From Cyclina sinensis (lineage: Eukaryota > Mollusca > Bivalvia > Venerida > Veneridae), in assembly GCA_012932295.1 (NCBI GenBank), contig JAAONU010000009.1, positions 2,802,197-2,866,196 of the forward strand: DNA of 64,000 nt, written 5' to 3'. Below, piece after piece: positions 34,189 through 46,100 of the stretch. Each line of letters starts with the position of its first letter. The stretch's first letter is position 1. The notes under the pieces are model-generated. The model had not been told where the DNA came from and did no database searches. It saw nothing but the letters and a program-made list of their open reading frames with translations. Made by a program: the position numbers and the translations under genes.

Positions 34189-34659
34189 GGTCAGCGGATC
34201 CTAATTCTTTCCCGCTTCTGGATTGGCTGAATAAAGTACAGGGAAAACCGTAAGAGTAAATGAGACTGCAACCTGATTGGTTAAAAAGTAAATGTTTACA
34301 AATGAAAATTATTATTCTAAAAATGAAAAGCAATGCTTTTTGCACATTTTGGAATATTTCATGAGAGATTCTGCTGAAATAGTACGTTAAAATCTGCATT
34401 TTAGAAAAGAGCACCTCAGTGCGGTTAAGATGACTAAATTTCATCCCAATTTGAGGGGTAGGTGCCTTCAGTAAAAAATTGTGAGAAAATGGATTGGATT
34501 TGCCCATGTTAAAACACCATTTTTTGGTTTATTAGATGCTGATGTAACAACAGAAAAAAAATTATATGCCAACACTTTTTATTGTAAATTTGGCAAGGGT
34601 CCCTGTACACTGTATTCATAATGTAAGTCTATGGAGAAATAAATAGGACTTTCTGACCT
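34189..34659 (+). repeat. 471 bp direct repeat A (left copy)
   Basis: Begins GGTCAGCGGATCC and ends GGACTTTCTGACCT, so its tips (GGTCAG/CTGACC) are inverted. The right copy at 39637-40107 is also 471 bp and differs by only a handful of substitutions by eye. A 116-codon minus-strand frame (34157-34507) crosses it without recognisable features. Confidence 0.85.
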
Positions 34660-36316
34660 AAATATAACAACAATGAGGTTGTTTCTCTACTAGTGATTGA
34701 TGATTTTTTGCATTAATATTTGCATTCAGTTGAATTCCCTTTGTACCTAAGTCTCTCTGAAAGTTGTTTTAACCCAGTTTGGTAAGTTTCAGAGACATTT
34801 CGCCAATTTCGGTTGAATTAAAGTGTATTATAGACTGAAATTGCAGTTTCTGTCATACTCTGCTACTAGAATGTGATATTTATCTGTAAAAATGAACCAG
34901 CTTGGCATTTCCTTGCGTTTGTTAGGCATATTATGTGTAAATGATATTTTTCTTGTCAATCGTTGATGATTTTGAGATTATTTTTCTGAAATGTCACACA
35001 CACCTTGAAAACAGGGGCGGTTAATTTGAGAAGAATATTTCGTCTAGTTGTTGTTTTAGTGTTGAAAACGGTGCACTATTTTTTTATGCTTTCTCATCTA
35101 AATGTCGCCTTTAGACGAAGAAAATAGTTTCTGCAATGAGAAAATAAAACAGATAAATCATAAAATCGCAGTAGATTCAAAAAATTGTGAAAATATCACG
35201 CAAACTGAACTTCTACTTATACAGAAGTTATAAGGTATGGAGTTTTGAGTTTATACTTTGTTATTTATCATTGTTATAAAATTTGTCTACAGCTTTTCTG
35301 TTCAAATAAAACGGTCAGAATAATACTACAAAATTCACAGTTAAAAATGTACACTAGTTTTATTTATAACAGCAACGGAATGACAAAATTAACGCTAAAA
35401 AGCCAATGGATTACCTCCCTTTATTTTGAAGAAAATACCATTTTAAAGATTTTTGCTAAACTCTGCTGAAATTTTAGTCAGTATCAGACTGTTTTCAGTA
35501 AAATACAGGAGTAAAATGTTAATTCTGAGTACGGATGCATATTATGAGGGCTTTGTGCTTTAATTTCGAAGAAAGTATGCAAAAAATATGGAAAAATGCA
35601 AGATTTTTGCTTCAGAAATCCATTATTTCAATATTATAGGAGAAAAAAAAATGCAAAAGTGTATCAAATATGCATTACATCTTTGTCAATAAGAAGAAAG
35701 GTTAAATAGATGCAAATCATTGCAGCTGATACGAAAAAAGGGTTACCAATGCGCTGCAACACAAGATATTTTTGTTTTCACCGGCCGTTAGGGCGCCATT
35801 TTGAAAGCCAAGTTTTATCTAACGTGACAGAAAATATGCCAAAAATGATCGTTTATGAGTAGCATGGGTATATCCACTTCTGTGTGTCTAAAGACTATCA
35901 GTCTCTTTGTTTCAGAAATGGCATAGCAGATAACTGAATATCATTTAATTCAGTATTTCTCTATTTTTTGGAGGGGGTGGGGTAAATAATTAGTCCAGTT
36001 TGTGAAGTATAAGCGCAATATACATCTCTTAACAATACCTGCATCTACGAGACTCGATGCCCGAATAAAGCTGTAATTGTTATCTTCTTTGAACCAAGAT
36101 CGAACAAACGTCGGTCAAATATGCATTCACAGAGCACACAATTTCAAGAAAAAAATTCAGACATCAATATTGACACTGCCCTTACAGTTTTTAACGGGGT
36201 AAATTTTCATTCAGAAGTGCAGTCAATGAAAAATAAAGCTATGTTTTAATGCAAAAGAGGTTCTTGTATGATTTTATGGAGTTTTAATATCCCTGAAAAT
36301 AAGACATGTTATCTTA
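34660..36316 (+). repeat. 1.65 kb tandem unit B, copy 1
   Basis: Starts AAATATAACAACAATGAGG and ends near ACATGTTATCTT. The unit holds GC-poor sequence, a GGAGGGGGTGGGG block and a 74-codon frame (35245-35469) found in all three copies. It carries no recognised domain. Confidence 0.85.
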
Positions 36317-37982
36317 AAATATAACAACAATGAGGTTGTTTTTCTACTAGTGATTGATGATTTTTTGCATTAATATTTGCATTCAGTTGAATTCCCTTTG
36401 TACCTAAGTCTCTCTGAAAGTTGTTTTAACCCAGTTTGGTAAGCTTCAGAGACATTTCGCCAATTTCGGTTGAATTAAAGTGTATTATAGACTGAAATTG
36501 CAGTTTCTGTCATACTCTGCTACTAGAATGTGATATTTATCTGTAAAAATGAACCAGCTTGGCATTTCCTTGCGTTTGTTAGGCATATTATGTGTAAATG
36601 ATATTTTTCTTGTCAATCGTTGATGATTTTGAGATTATTTTTCTGAAATGTCACACACACCTTGAAAACAGGGGCGGTTAATTTGAGAAGAATATTTCGT
36701 CTAGTTGTTGTTTTAGTGTTGAAAACGGTGCACTATTTTATGCTTTCTCATCTAAATGTCGCCTTTAGACGAAGAAAATAGTTTCTGCAATGAGAAAATA
36801 AAACAGATAAATCATAAAATCGCAGTAGATTCAAAAAATTGTGAAAATATCACGCAAACTGAACTTCTACTTATACAGAAGTTATTACAGAAGTTATAAG
36901 GTATGGAGTTTTGAGTTTATACTTTGTTATTTATCATTGTTATAAAATTTGTCTACAGCTTTTCTGTTCAAATAAAACGGTCAGAATAATACTACAAAAT
37001 TCACAGTTAAAAATGTACACTAGTTTTATTTATAACAGCAACGGAATGACAAAATTAACGCTAAAAAGCCAATGGCTTACCTCCCTTTATTTTGAAGAAA
37101 ATACCATTTTAAAGATTTTTGCTAAACTCTGCTGAAATTTTAGTCAGTATCAGACTGTTTTCAGTAAAATACAGGAGTAAAATGTTAATTCTGAGTACGG
37201 ATGCATATTATGAGGGCTTTGTGCTTTAATTTCGAAGAAAGTATGCAAAAAATATGGAAAAATGCAAGATTTTTGCTTCAGAAATCCATTATTTCAATAT
37301 TATAGGAGAAAAAAAAATGCAAAAGTGTATCAAATATGCATTACATCTTTGTCAATAAGAAGAAAGGTTAAATAGATGCAAATCATTGCAGCTGATACGA
37401 AAAAAGGGTTACCAATGCGCTGCAACACAAGATATTTTTGTTTTTACCGGCCGTTAGGGCGCCATTTTGAAAGCCAATTTTTATCTAACGTGACAGAAAA
37501 TATGCCAAAAATGATCGTTTATGAGTAGCATGGGTATATCCACTTCTGTGTGTCTAAAGACTATCAGTCTCTTTGTTTTAGAAATGGCATAGCAGATAAC
37601 TGAATATCATTTAATTCAGTATTTCTCTATTTTTTGGAGGGGGTGGGGTAAATAATTAGTCCAGTTTGTGCAGTATAAGCGCAATATACATCTCTTAACA
37701 ATACCTGCATCTACGAGACTCGATGCCCGAATAAAGCTGTAATTGTTATCTTCTTTGAACCAAGATCGAACAAACGTCGGTCAAATATGCATTCACAGAG
37801 CACACAATTTCAAGAAAAAAATTCAGACATCAATATTGACACTGCCCTTACAGTTTTTAACGGGGTAAAGTTTCATTCAGAAGTGCAGTCAATGAAAAAT
37901 AAAGCTATGTTTTAATGCAAAAGAGGTTCTTGTATGATTTTATGGAGTTTTAATATCCCTGAAAATAAGACATGTTATCTTT
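36317..37982 (+). repeat. 1.65 kb tandem unit B, copy 2
   Basis: Very close to copies 1 and 3. A private local duplication (ACAGAAGTTATTACAGAAGTTA, near 36880) accounts for most of its extra length. The 74-codon frame is at 36911-37135 with one substitution (Leu for Ile). Confidence 0.85.
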
Positions 37983-39636
37983 AAATATAACAACAATGAG
38001 GTTGTTTCTCTACTAGTGATTGATGATTTTTTGCATTAATATTTGCATTCAGTTGAATTCCCTTTGTACCTAAGTCTCTCTGAAAGTTGTTTTAACCCAG
38101 TTTGGTAAGTTTCAGAGACATTTCGCCAATTTCGGTTGAATTAAAGTGTATTATAGACTGAAATTGCAGTTTCTGTCATACTCTGCTACTAGAATGTGAT
38201 ATTTATCTGTAAAAATGAACCAGCTTGGCATTTCCTTGCGTTTGTTAGGCATATTATGTGTAAATGATATTTTTTTGTCAATCGTTGATGATTTTGAGAT
38301 TATTTTTCTGAAATGTCACACACACCTTGAAAACAGGGGCGGTTAATTTGAGAAGAAAATTTCGTCTAGTTGTTGTTTTAGTGTTGAAAACGGTGCACTA
38401 TTTTATGCTTTCTCATCTAAATGTCGCCTTTAGACGAAGAAAATAGTTTCTGCAATGAGAAAATAAAACAGATAAATCATAAAATCGCAGTAGATTCAAA
38501 ACATTGTGGAAATATCACGCAAACTGAACTTCTACTTATACAGAAGTAATAAGGTATGGAGTTTTGAGTTTATACTTTGTTATTTATCATTGTTATAAAA
38601 TTTGTCTACAGCTTTTCTGTTCTAATAAAACGGTCAGAATAATACTACAAAATTCACAGTTAAAAATGTACACTAGATTTATTTATAACAGCAACGGAAT
38701 GACAAAATTAACGCTAAAAAGCCAATGGATTACCTCCCTTTATTTTGAAGAAAATACCATTTTAAAGATTTTTGCTAAACTCTGCTGAAATTTTAGTCAG
38801 TATCAGACTGTTTTCAGTAAAATACAGGAGTAAAATGTTAATTCTGAGTACGGATGCATATTATGAGGGCTTTGTGCTTTAATTTCGAAGAAAGTATGCA
38901 AAAAATATGGAAAAATGCAAGATTTTTGCTTCAGAAATCCATTATTTCAATATTATAGGAGAAAAAAAAATGCAAAAGTGTATCAAATATGCATTACATC
39001 TTTGTCAATAAGAAGAAAGGTTAAATAGATGCAAATCATTGCAGCTGATACGAAAAAAGGGTTACCAATGCGCTGCAACACAAGATATTTTTGTTTTCAC
39101 CGGCCGTTAGGGCGCCATTTTGAAAGCCAATTTTTATCTAACGTGACAGAAAATATGCCAAAAATGATCGTTTATGAGTAGCATGGGTATATCCACTTCT
39201 GTGTGTCTAAAGACTATCAGTCTCTTTGTTTTAGAAATGGCATAGCAGATAACTGAATATCATTTAATTCAGTATTTCTCTATTTTTTGGAGGGGGTGGG
39301 GTAAATAATTAGTCCAGTTTGTGCAGTATAAGCGCAATATACATCTCTTAACAATACCTGCATCTACGAGACTCGATGCCCGAATAAAGCTGTAATTGTT
39401 ATCTTCTTTGAACCAAGATCGAACAAACGTCGGTCAAATATGCATTCACAGAGCACACAATTTCAAGAAAAAAATTCAGACATCAATATTGACACTGCCC
39501 TTACAGTTTTTAACGGGGTAAATTTTCATTCAGAAGTGCAGTCAATGAAAAATAAAGCTATGTTTTAATGCAAAAGAGGTTCTTGTATGATTTTATGGAG
39601 TTTTAATATCCCTGAAAATAAGACATGTTATCTTTA
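37983..39636 (+). repeat. 1.65 kb tandem unit B, copy 3
   Basis: Third head-to-tail copy. The 74-codon frame is at 38564-38788 (Arg for Ser once). It runs directly into the right A repeat with no spacer. Confidence 0.85.
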
Positions 39637-40107
39637 GGTCAGCGGATCCTAATTCTTTCCCGCTTCTGGATTGGCTGAATAAAGTACAGGGAAAACCGTA
39701 AGAGTAAATGAGACTGCAACCTGATTGGTTAAAAAGTAAATCTTTACAAATGAAAATTATTATTCTAAAAATGAAAAGCAATGCTTTTTGCACATTTTGG
39801 AATATTTCATGAGAGATTCTGCTGAAATAGTACGTTAAAATCTGCATTTTAGAAAAGAGCACCTCAGTGCGGTTAAGATGACTAAATTTCATCCCAATTT
39901 GAGGGGTAGGTGCCTTCAGTAAAAAATTGTGAGAAAATGGATTGGATTTGCCCATGTTAAAACACCATTTTTTGGTTTATTAGATGCTGATGTAACAACA
40001 GAAAAAAAATTATATGCCAACACTTTTTATTGTAAATTTGGCAGGGGTCCCTGTACACTGTATTTATAATGTAAGTCTTTGGAGAAATAAATAGGACTTT
40101 CTGACCT
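39637..40107 (+). repeat. 471 bp direct repeat A (right copy)
   Basis: Same length and ends as the left copy. It is followed by TGGTAGCCAATTG and, 52 bp further on, by the ATG of an ORF1-like frame. The ABBBA layout superficially resembles an element with long terminal repeats, but the tips are not TG...CA and no polymerase lies between them. Confidence 0.85.
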
Positions 40108-40159
40108 GGTAGCCAATTGTAATGTTATACTTTTCCGCGACCCGGAAATAGACGTCGAA

Positions 40160-41093
40160 ATGACGGAAATAGACTATTCTCGGATTGTGGGGCTTGATAC
40201 AGGTGTGAAAACAGATTTCGTTGACTCTGTTATGTCGACTCAAATAGCTCAAGTTGTAAATATTCCACAAACAAACAGTAATTCTAGAAAGAGACACTTG
40301 TCAATGCCCGAAGAAACCTCTCAAATACACCTATCGCCAAAGAAGCCAAAAACTGATAGAGTAAGTGCAAAAGCATGGAGAAACATTAACGGGATACAAA
40401 GTAAAGGGAAAAGACATGAGAATTTAAAAGACAACAAGAAAGTTGAGAGTAGCCAAGTGGATGCTATTCAATTACCGGTCAAAGAGAAAGATGCCAATGC
40501 GATACCAACAGTGAGAGGTGGTAATTTTGACAAAGGGGTTTGTACAGTAAGAGTCAGACAGTTTAATGATAGCAAGGTTTGCGATAATGTTAATCAATAA
40601 ATTAGTGAAAGTATAGATCACAATGCCAATATTATAACATTGCTGAAGAAATTTGCGACAGAAATTGAACAATTGAACAGCAATATGAGTAAGATGTGGC
40701 TCGATGTATCATCCAAAATTGACATTGTGAGTGATAATGTAGAAAAAAAAGTTAAACCAAATGGTGGATAAACGTGTTAATTTAGAGACCAGTAAAATGA
40801 AAAAAGACGTGACAAGGGAAATTTCAGGAATTCGAGAGGATTTCAATAAAGATATCAACTGTCTTCAGCAACAGATTGATAGCTTTTATAGTGATAAATC
40901 AGGTATTACTGAAGTAGAATGTGAGAAACAATGCAACATTTGCATTCGTAATTTAGAATATTCAGAGGGGGAGGACCCTAAAGAGTTAGTAGATGAAATA
41001 CTGTTTAGTGGCATGAAATTGTCTAGTATTAAGTGTGCCAGTGCAAAACATAAAAGTTCTTTTGGTAATAAGCCAGGGGCCGTATTCATAACG
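40160..41093 (+). pseudogene. LINE-type ORF1 protein fragment
   Basis: The first frame (40160-40600, 146 codons) is polar with a basic patch (RKRHLSMPEE, SPKKPKTDR). It stops at TAA 40598-40600, then continues in frame with a heptad-rich stretch (LLKKFATEIEQLNSNMSKM). A frameshift near 40750, next to an eight-A run, leads to the frame 40761-41108. That frame reads further coiled coil (GIREDFNKDINCLQQQIDS) and NICIRNLEYSEGEDPKELVD, with SAKHKSS and KPGAVFI downstream. IRNL.E.EGE followed by SA.RK.S....KPG.V is typical of the RNA-recognition domain of L1-type ORF1 proteins. The domain breaks off where the 96 bp element begins (41076), and the rest was not found downstream. Confidence 0.7.
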
Positions 41094-41171
41094 CTCCTTA
41101 GTTTTTAAGGAAAGAAATTCCTTAACTGGAATAAATCCACTAAGGTAAAAAATTCCTTAACTTTTGTATTC
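41076..41171 (+). mobile_element. 96 bp GGGGCCGTATTC element E96, outer copy
   Basis: Begins GGGGCCGTATTCATAA and ends TTAACTTTTGTATTC. An inverted copy of exactly the same length forms the spacer of the palindrome at 47436-47531. Related but rearranged units follow directly at 41173-41345 (GGGGCCGTATTCATAAAGCT at 41173 and ATTCATAAAACTCCTTAGG near 41280). The sequence is rich in CCTTAA/TTAAGG half-palindromes. Confidence 0.8.
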
Positions 41172-41345
41172 AGGGGCCGTATTCATAAAGCTCCTAAGGG
41201 AAAGTTTTCCCTTAGTTTCTAAGATTTTCCTTAATATTTCACAGATTTCCCTTAGATTTTAAGATTTTCCTTAGTTGCTATTCATAAAACTCCTTAGGCT
41301 AAAAATTCCTTAACTTTGGCCGATTTTTCCCTTAAATATTAAGGT

Positions 41346-42287
41346 ACCCCATATGCTCCCTTAACTTTTAAGGAAAAAATCTTGAAAACAAAAATGGCTG
41401 ACTAGCAAACGTTTTGTGCATTCATTTTTTTTACAATAACAGCTCTAGTAAGAATAAAACATCTTCAACAATGTTATTTGTGTAATTCTGTCACTGTTTA
41501 AAAGAACCCGCTCCTATGTTATCCGGATACGACCAACAACAACAACATTGTCGCGTAAGAGTGTCTGCAATTCCAGAAAAAATCTGTTTTATTTCTTGTA
41601 ATAACTTTAGTTGTGGAGTTTAAACTTGAATTTTCACAATCGGAATCTGCTTTACTTTGTGCGGTGCGATTGTTCCAAAGTGGATTGGAATTCGGAGAAT
41701 ATAATGAAGATGTTAACAATGCAATGGCAGTCGGATTGACGGTATTTCGGATACGTTTTATGATGGGACAGTCATTAATATTCAAGTTGAAATGAAATTC
41801 TGGAACTAACGAATGTTTTCTAGAAGACTCAACATCAGTTGTAACGTATTCAACAGATGTAATAGCCACATCAGTACTGTAGTTCTATTGGTATCATGTA
41901 AACAGATTTTAACAATATCCCGTGGATATACAGACACTGATTAGCAAGCTTTGAAAGGGGTAAAAGACTCGTGATGATTTCTCTGGATGTATTACGTAAG
42001 TAAATATATAGGTGTACTCTGTATATTTAAAAACACTTAGAAAAGTCTTTAAAAGAAAGCATTGATAATGCACTGGTGATTGTCACTTGTTATTTCCGTG
42101 CATGTATCTGCAAAATAGTTAAGAGCATGTATTCATCATCTTATTATTGCATTTATGAGCAGATTTTTAGGACTTTATATATAAAATGATGCATTAATAT
42201 TTAACTATCATACCAAAATATGTAAAAAGTAAATACTCCTGTAAATACAGATGCAGGTCATGAACAAATAGTAACATTATCTTAGGA
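41346..42287. other. No gene seen
   Basis: A 116-codon minus-strand frame (41519-41869) has no recognisable domain. I find no transposase that could explain the flanking inverted elements. Confidence 0.45.
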
Positions 42288-42470
42288 GGAGGCACTGTGG
42301 TCCAGGGGTAGAGCACAGGGCTCCAGATCCAAGGTCACGGGTTCGAATCCCATCAGAGGTGACATTCTCTCATGATCCTCACATTCTTCCACATTGCGCA
42401 AATACTGGGTGGAACCCAGAAGCAGTCATCGAGAGTGATAAATCTAAGTTGTAAGAACTAGAACTATCAC
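42288..42470 (+). mobile_element. tRNA-derived SINE, plus-strand copy
   Basis: The head is tRNA-like: TGGTCCAGGGGTAGAGC fits an A box and GGTTCGAATCC (about 42340-42350) is a consensus B box of the RNA polymerase III promoter. A tRNA-unrelated body follows (GCGCAAATACTGGGTGGAAC, CAGTCATCGAGAGTGAT, AAGTTGTAAGAACTAGAACT). The copy at 43708-43920 has the same parts. The 3' end is approximate and no clear target duplication was seen. Confidence 0.85.
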
Positions 42471-42739
42471 TATAGGTGATTAATACCCCCACATGGGTGC
42501 TTGAAACTGGAACTGGAAAGCTTAGAATCAATGGCATATAGTGACATAAGAAACATGGAAATATGTATATATTTTATATTTAATAATGTTAATGTTAATA
42601 TATAGAGAAAACAATTACCGGTAGACCATTGAACTGTACATTTTCTAGTAGAACTAGCTGATGCTCTAGCTGATATCTTCATGTACTTCAAACACGATCA
42701 TCATCAAATTTTACAAGTACATAATTTGGGATCATTTAT

Positions 42740-43190
42740 TTTTTATTTTTAGTAACAGTGACCTTGACCTTAGCCCCACTATCAAAATTGATCTGTATCC
42801 TGTCATGTTACACCTATGTACCGATAATTGTTTAAATCTGTCAAGATTTCATGAGTTATCATCCGGAAACAATTTTTCAACCATTTTATTATTTTTAGTA
42901 ACAGTGACATTGACCTTGGCCCCACCAGCCCCAATATCGAAGTTGACCTGTATGTTATGATGTTACACCTGTGTACCAAAAATTGTTTAAATCTTTTAGC
43001 CATTCATGAGTTATTGTCCAGAAACCATTTTTCTTTTTTAGTAACAGCGACCTTTACCTTGGCCCCACCAGCCCCAATATCCATGTTTCACCTGTGTACC
43101 AAAAATTGTTTAAATCTGTCTAGCCTTTCATGAGTTATCGTCCGAAAACCATGACGGACCGACCGCCAAGCTCACTCCTGTATACCCCCC
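42740..43190 (+). repeat. ~143 bp tandem unit, three copies, abutting the palindrome
   Basis: Each unit has TTTTTAGTAACAGYGACMTT, TTGGCCCCACCAGCCCC, TTACACCTGTGTACC, AATTGTTTAAATCT and CATGAGTTATYRTCC, starting near 42748, 42893 and 43036. It is a typical tandem core of a bivalve repeat cassette and ends at TATACCCCCCTC next to the left palindrome arm. Confidence 0.75.
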
Positions 43191-43192
43191 TC

Positions 43193-46100
43193 AAACTTTG
43201 TTTGTGGGGGTATAACTAGTATTGCAGTCTAAACTAAACTAACATTATCTTAAATGAAAATTAATTATTCAATAAGTAACATAATATGTAAACTTAATTA
43301 CAGTTTCACTGTATTTCAGTATTTCCATGAACGCCATTTTTGTAAATTGATTTGTTAAAGAAGGATCAGCCTGTAATTATTGATATGCCAATCTTATTAT
43401 GTAGATTAAATGTGCCATTGATATAACTGAACTATTATTCCTGTTTAAAAATTGAATACAGAATTAAAATCTATCTCCTTTTTATTTCAGGTGACTGTCA
43501 ATTCTTTGGAGAAATCCATTCTTGTAAGCCTTTAAACATCACTCAATTTACATGGAAAGATGTCAGTTCTTGGGGATTATGATGTACAAGATAGCAAAGT
43601 AATTGAATCTTTCTTTTTTCTATCCTCTTTTTTATATCAGTGAAGTCAAAACAAATAAACAAGAAATACAGTACACAAATAACTTGCTTGACTGTCCAAA
43701 TTTAGATTAGTTTAGACTCATTTATTTTACATCGATTGCGATACAAGTTCTTACAACTTAGATTCATCACGCTCGATGACTGCTTCCTGGGTTCCATACC
43801 AGTATTCGCGCAGCGTGGAGGAATGTGAAGATCGTGAGAGAATCTCGCCACGGACGGGATTCGAACCCGCCACCTTCGGATCCGGAGCCCTGCGCTCTAC
43901 CCCTGGACCACGGTGCCTCCAAATTTAGATAAGAATTTTCACCCATTTAATATCATGATAAATTAATATTCTAGCAATCTACACATTCATGTATGTGCAT
44001 ATTGTTTTCATATATATAAATATTCATGAATATATAATTATATATATTATAAAATTTATCTTTCCAAATACATTAAACACCAAGTTAAAATTCAATATTT
44101 GAACCCTTATATAACTGTTGTTTCTTTTTCCATAGTGGAAGCAGACTGGGAAAACACAGATGAAATTGTTTTTAACAAATGACAGATAGTTTGACAATCA
44201 GTGTGGCCAAATAGGATATCTACTCACAAAGACATATAACAAACAAACTGCTGATGTTATGTATTTATTGCAACATACATGTATAATATGTTTAATCAAG
44301 TAATGAATGGAAATTGTGGTTGAAAACAAAGAAGTGATAACCAATTAAACCATGGACATTCTTGTTGTTATTTGAATTATTGATTGTAACCAGTTTACAT
44401 GTTATTTATATATGGAATAAATCATCATACTGAATGAAATGTGTTAGTCAGTATGATCTTGCATTTCTGCATTTTTTTAGCTGACCTGAAAACAATGAGC
44501 TCATCCTAAGGTTTTTTAAAGATTCCATTAGTCTGAATTTGGTCCATGCAAAATCCAAAATTAAATTGATATCTCATCATTTTTGTGATCAATATTAGAT
44601 AAAATGCCAAGTCATCAGTACTGGTCAGATCATAGATAATCAATATAAATGCTCAATTAACAACATTTAACTAGCCAGCTTATTGAAAAACTAAATTTAA
44701 AAGGCTAAATGGATAGTAAATAGTGTTTATTATCAACGATAACAATCCGAAATCAGTAACTGTTCATTTACTGGACCTGATACATATCATTCAGCAACAC
44801 TATGATGATAATTATCATCACAGTAATTATCCTGTAACTGTGTCATAATTATTTATTGTGTAAATTCATTAATTAACCCCACACTTTTTTAGTAAATTTA
44901 ATTTTTGAATATTTCCTTACTGAAAAGCCCCTGACATTTTTAATATTTTCAGAGCTGAATGAAAAATATCTATTCATCCTTAAAATTCTTTATTTTGTGT
45001 ATGGGAGATGTATTATTTTTGTAATTTCTGTTTGTCTATCTGTCTGTCACGAAGTTTGTCTGAGCTTTTTCTCCATAACCACTAGTTTCACTGGAACTTG
45101 CAATGATTTATTGGTACCAAGCTTAGTTGAGCATATCATCAGCATTTTCCAGTTCTGTAATTTTCAGCGAGGTTGTGAGCCTTGATTTGTACAAATTTGA
45201 TCAAGTATGGGCATATCTCCTTAACCCTTTGTCAGATTTTGTCAAAACTTCACAGACAATTCCCTTTCTGAAAATGCTTCTTGAAGTTTAAGATTATTCT
45301 TTAGTTTAGTTAACTCTTCATCACAGTGACAGCATACAAAACTGAAATAGTATCAGAAAGTCATTTTATACAGATGATCACTGCTGATATAAAATTATGG
45401 CTGCTCAGGGCAAGAAAGATGTACACAGTAAATGTGCTACTACAGCATATTAACTATATTTCAGTGAAAATTTCAAATTTCAAGAATTGATTATGTCAGA
45501 ACCCCCAAGTTTCTGTATATGAAATTATTATTATTTTGCACAATATGAATTCATGATAATACAATTTACCATGGAAGCAGTTGATAGTTGACAAATAAAC
45601 TGGCACTGTTTCATGTATAGCAAATGCACAATTAGACTGAGGAAGTTTGGTGAAATTATTTAAATCTTCAAATTTAAGATAATAAAACTAACCATCCACC
45701 TGTACTCATTTCTAGTGATTCTTTATTTACACTTTAAAGCTTTACATGTTCCACATTCCTGTAACAAAGAATTTACCTTCAGATTTAATTTATTTCCAAA
45801 CTCAATTTCAAATAACAACAGAAAATGAATGGTACCAACTGTACTGAATTACTTGCCATTTATGTTAATGAGGAACTACAATATTATATTTGTATCAATT
45901 ACATTAAATCAGATAAGCAGTGAATCAAATTTTTCATCAAATTTCAAATGAATATGGAATGTTATTTGGGTACAGCCACTGCAATGATGTCTCAACTGAA
46001 AAATATCCAATCTTCTGAAATAGGTAGAAGACAGTTGAACCTTTTCCTAAGTACAAAAAAGAGGAGATTACCAAATAAAAAGGTAGCCACAGTTATACAC

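Noticed and set aside
34189..40107. Complete LTR retrotransposon (A as LTRs)
   Set aside because: No gag, protease, RT or integrase between the repeats; the interior is three tandem non-coding units and the tips are not TG...CA.
42288..42360. Functional tRNA gene
   Set aside because: A and B boxes are present, but the copy continues into a SINE body shared with 43708-43920, so it is tRNA-derived and not a tRNA gene.
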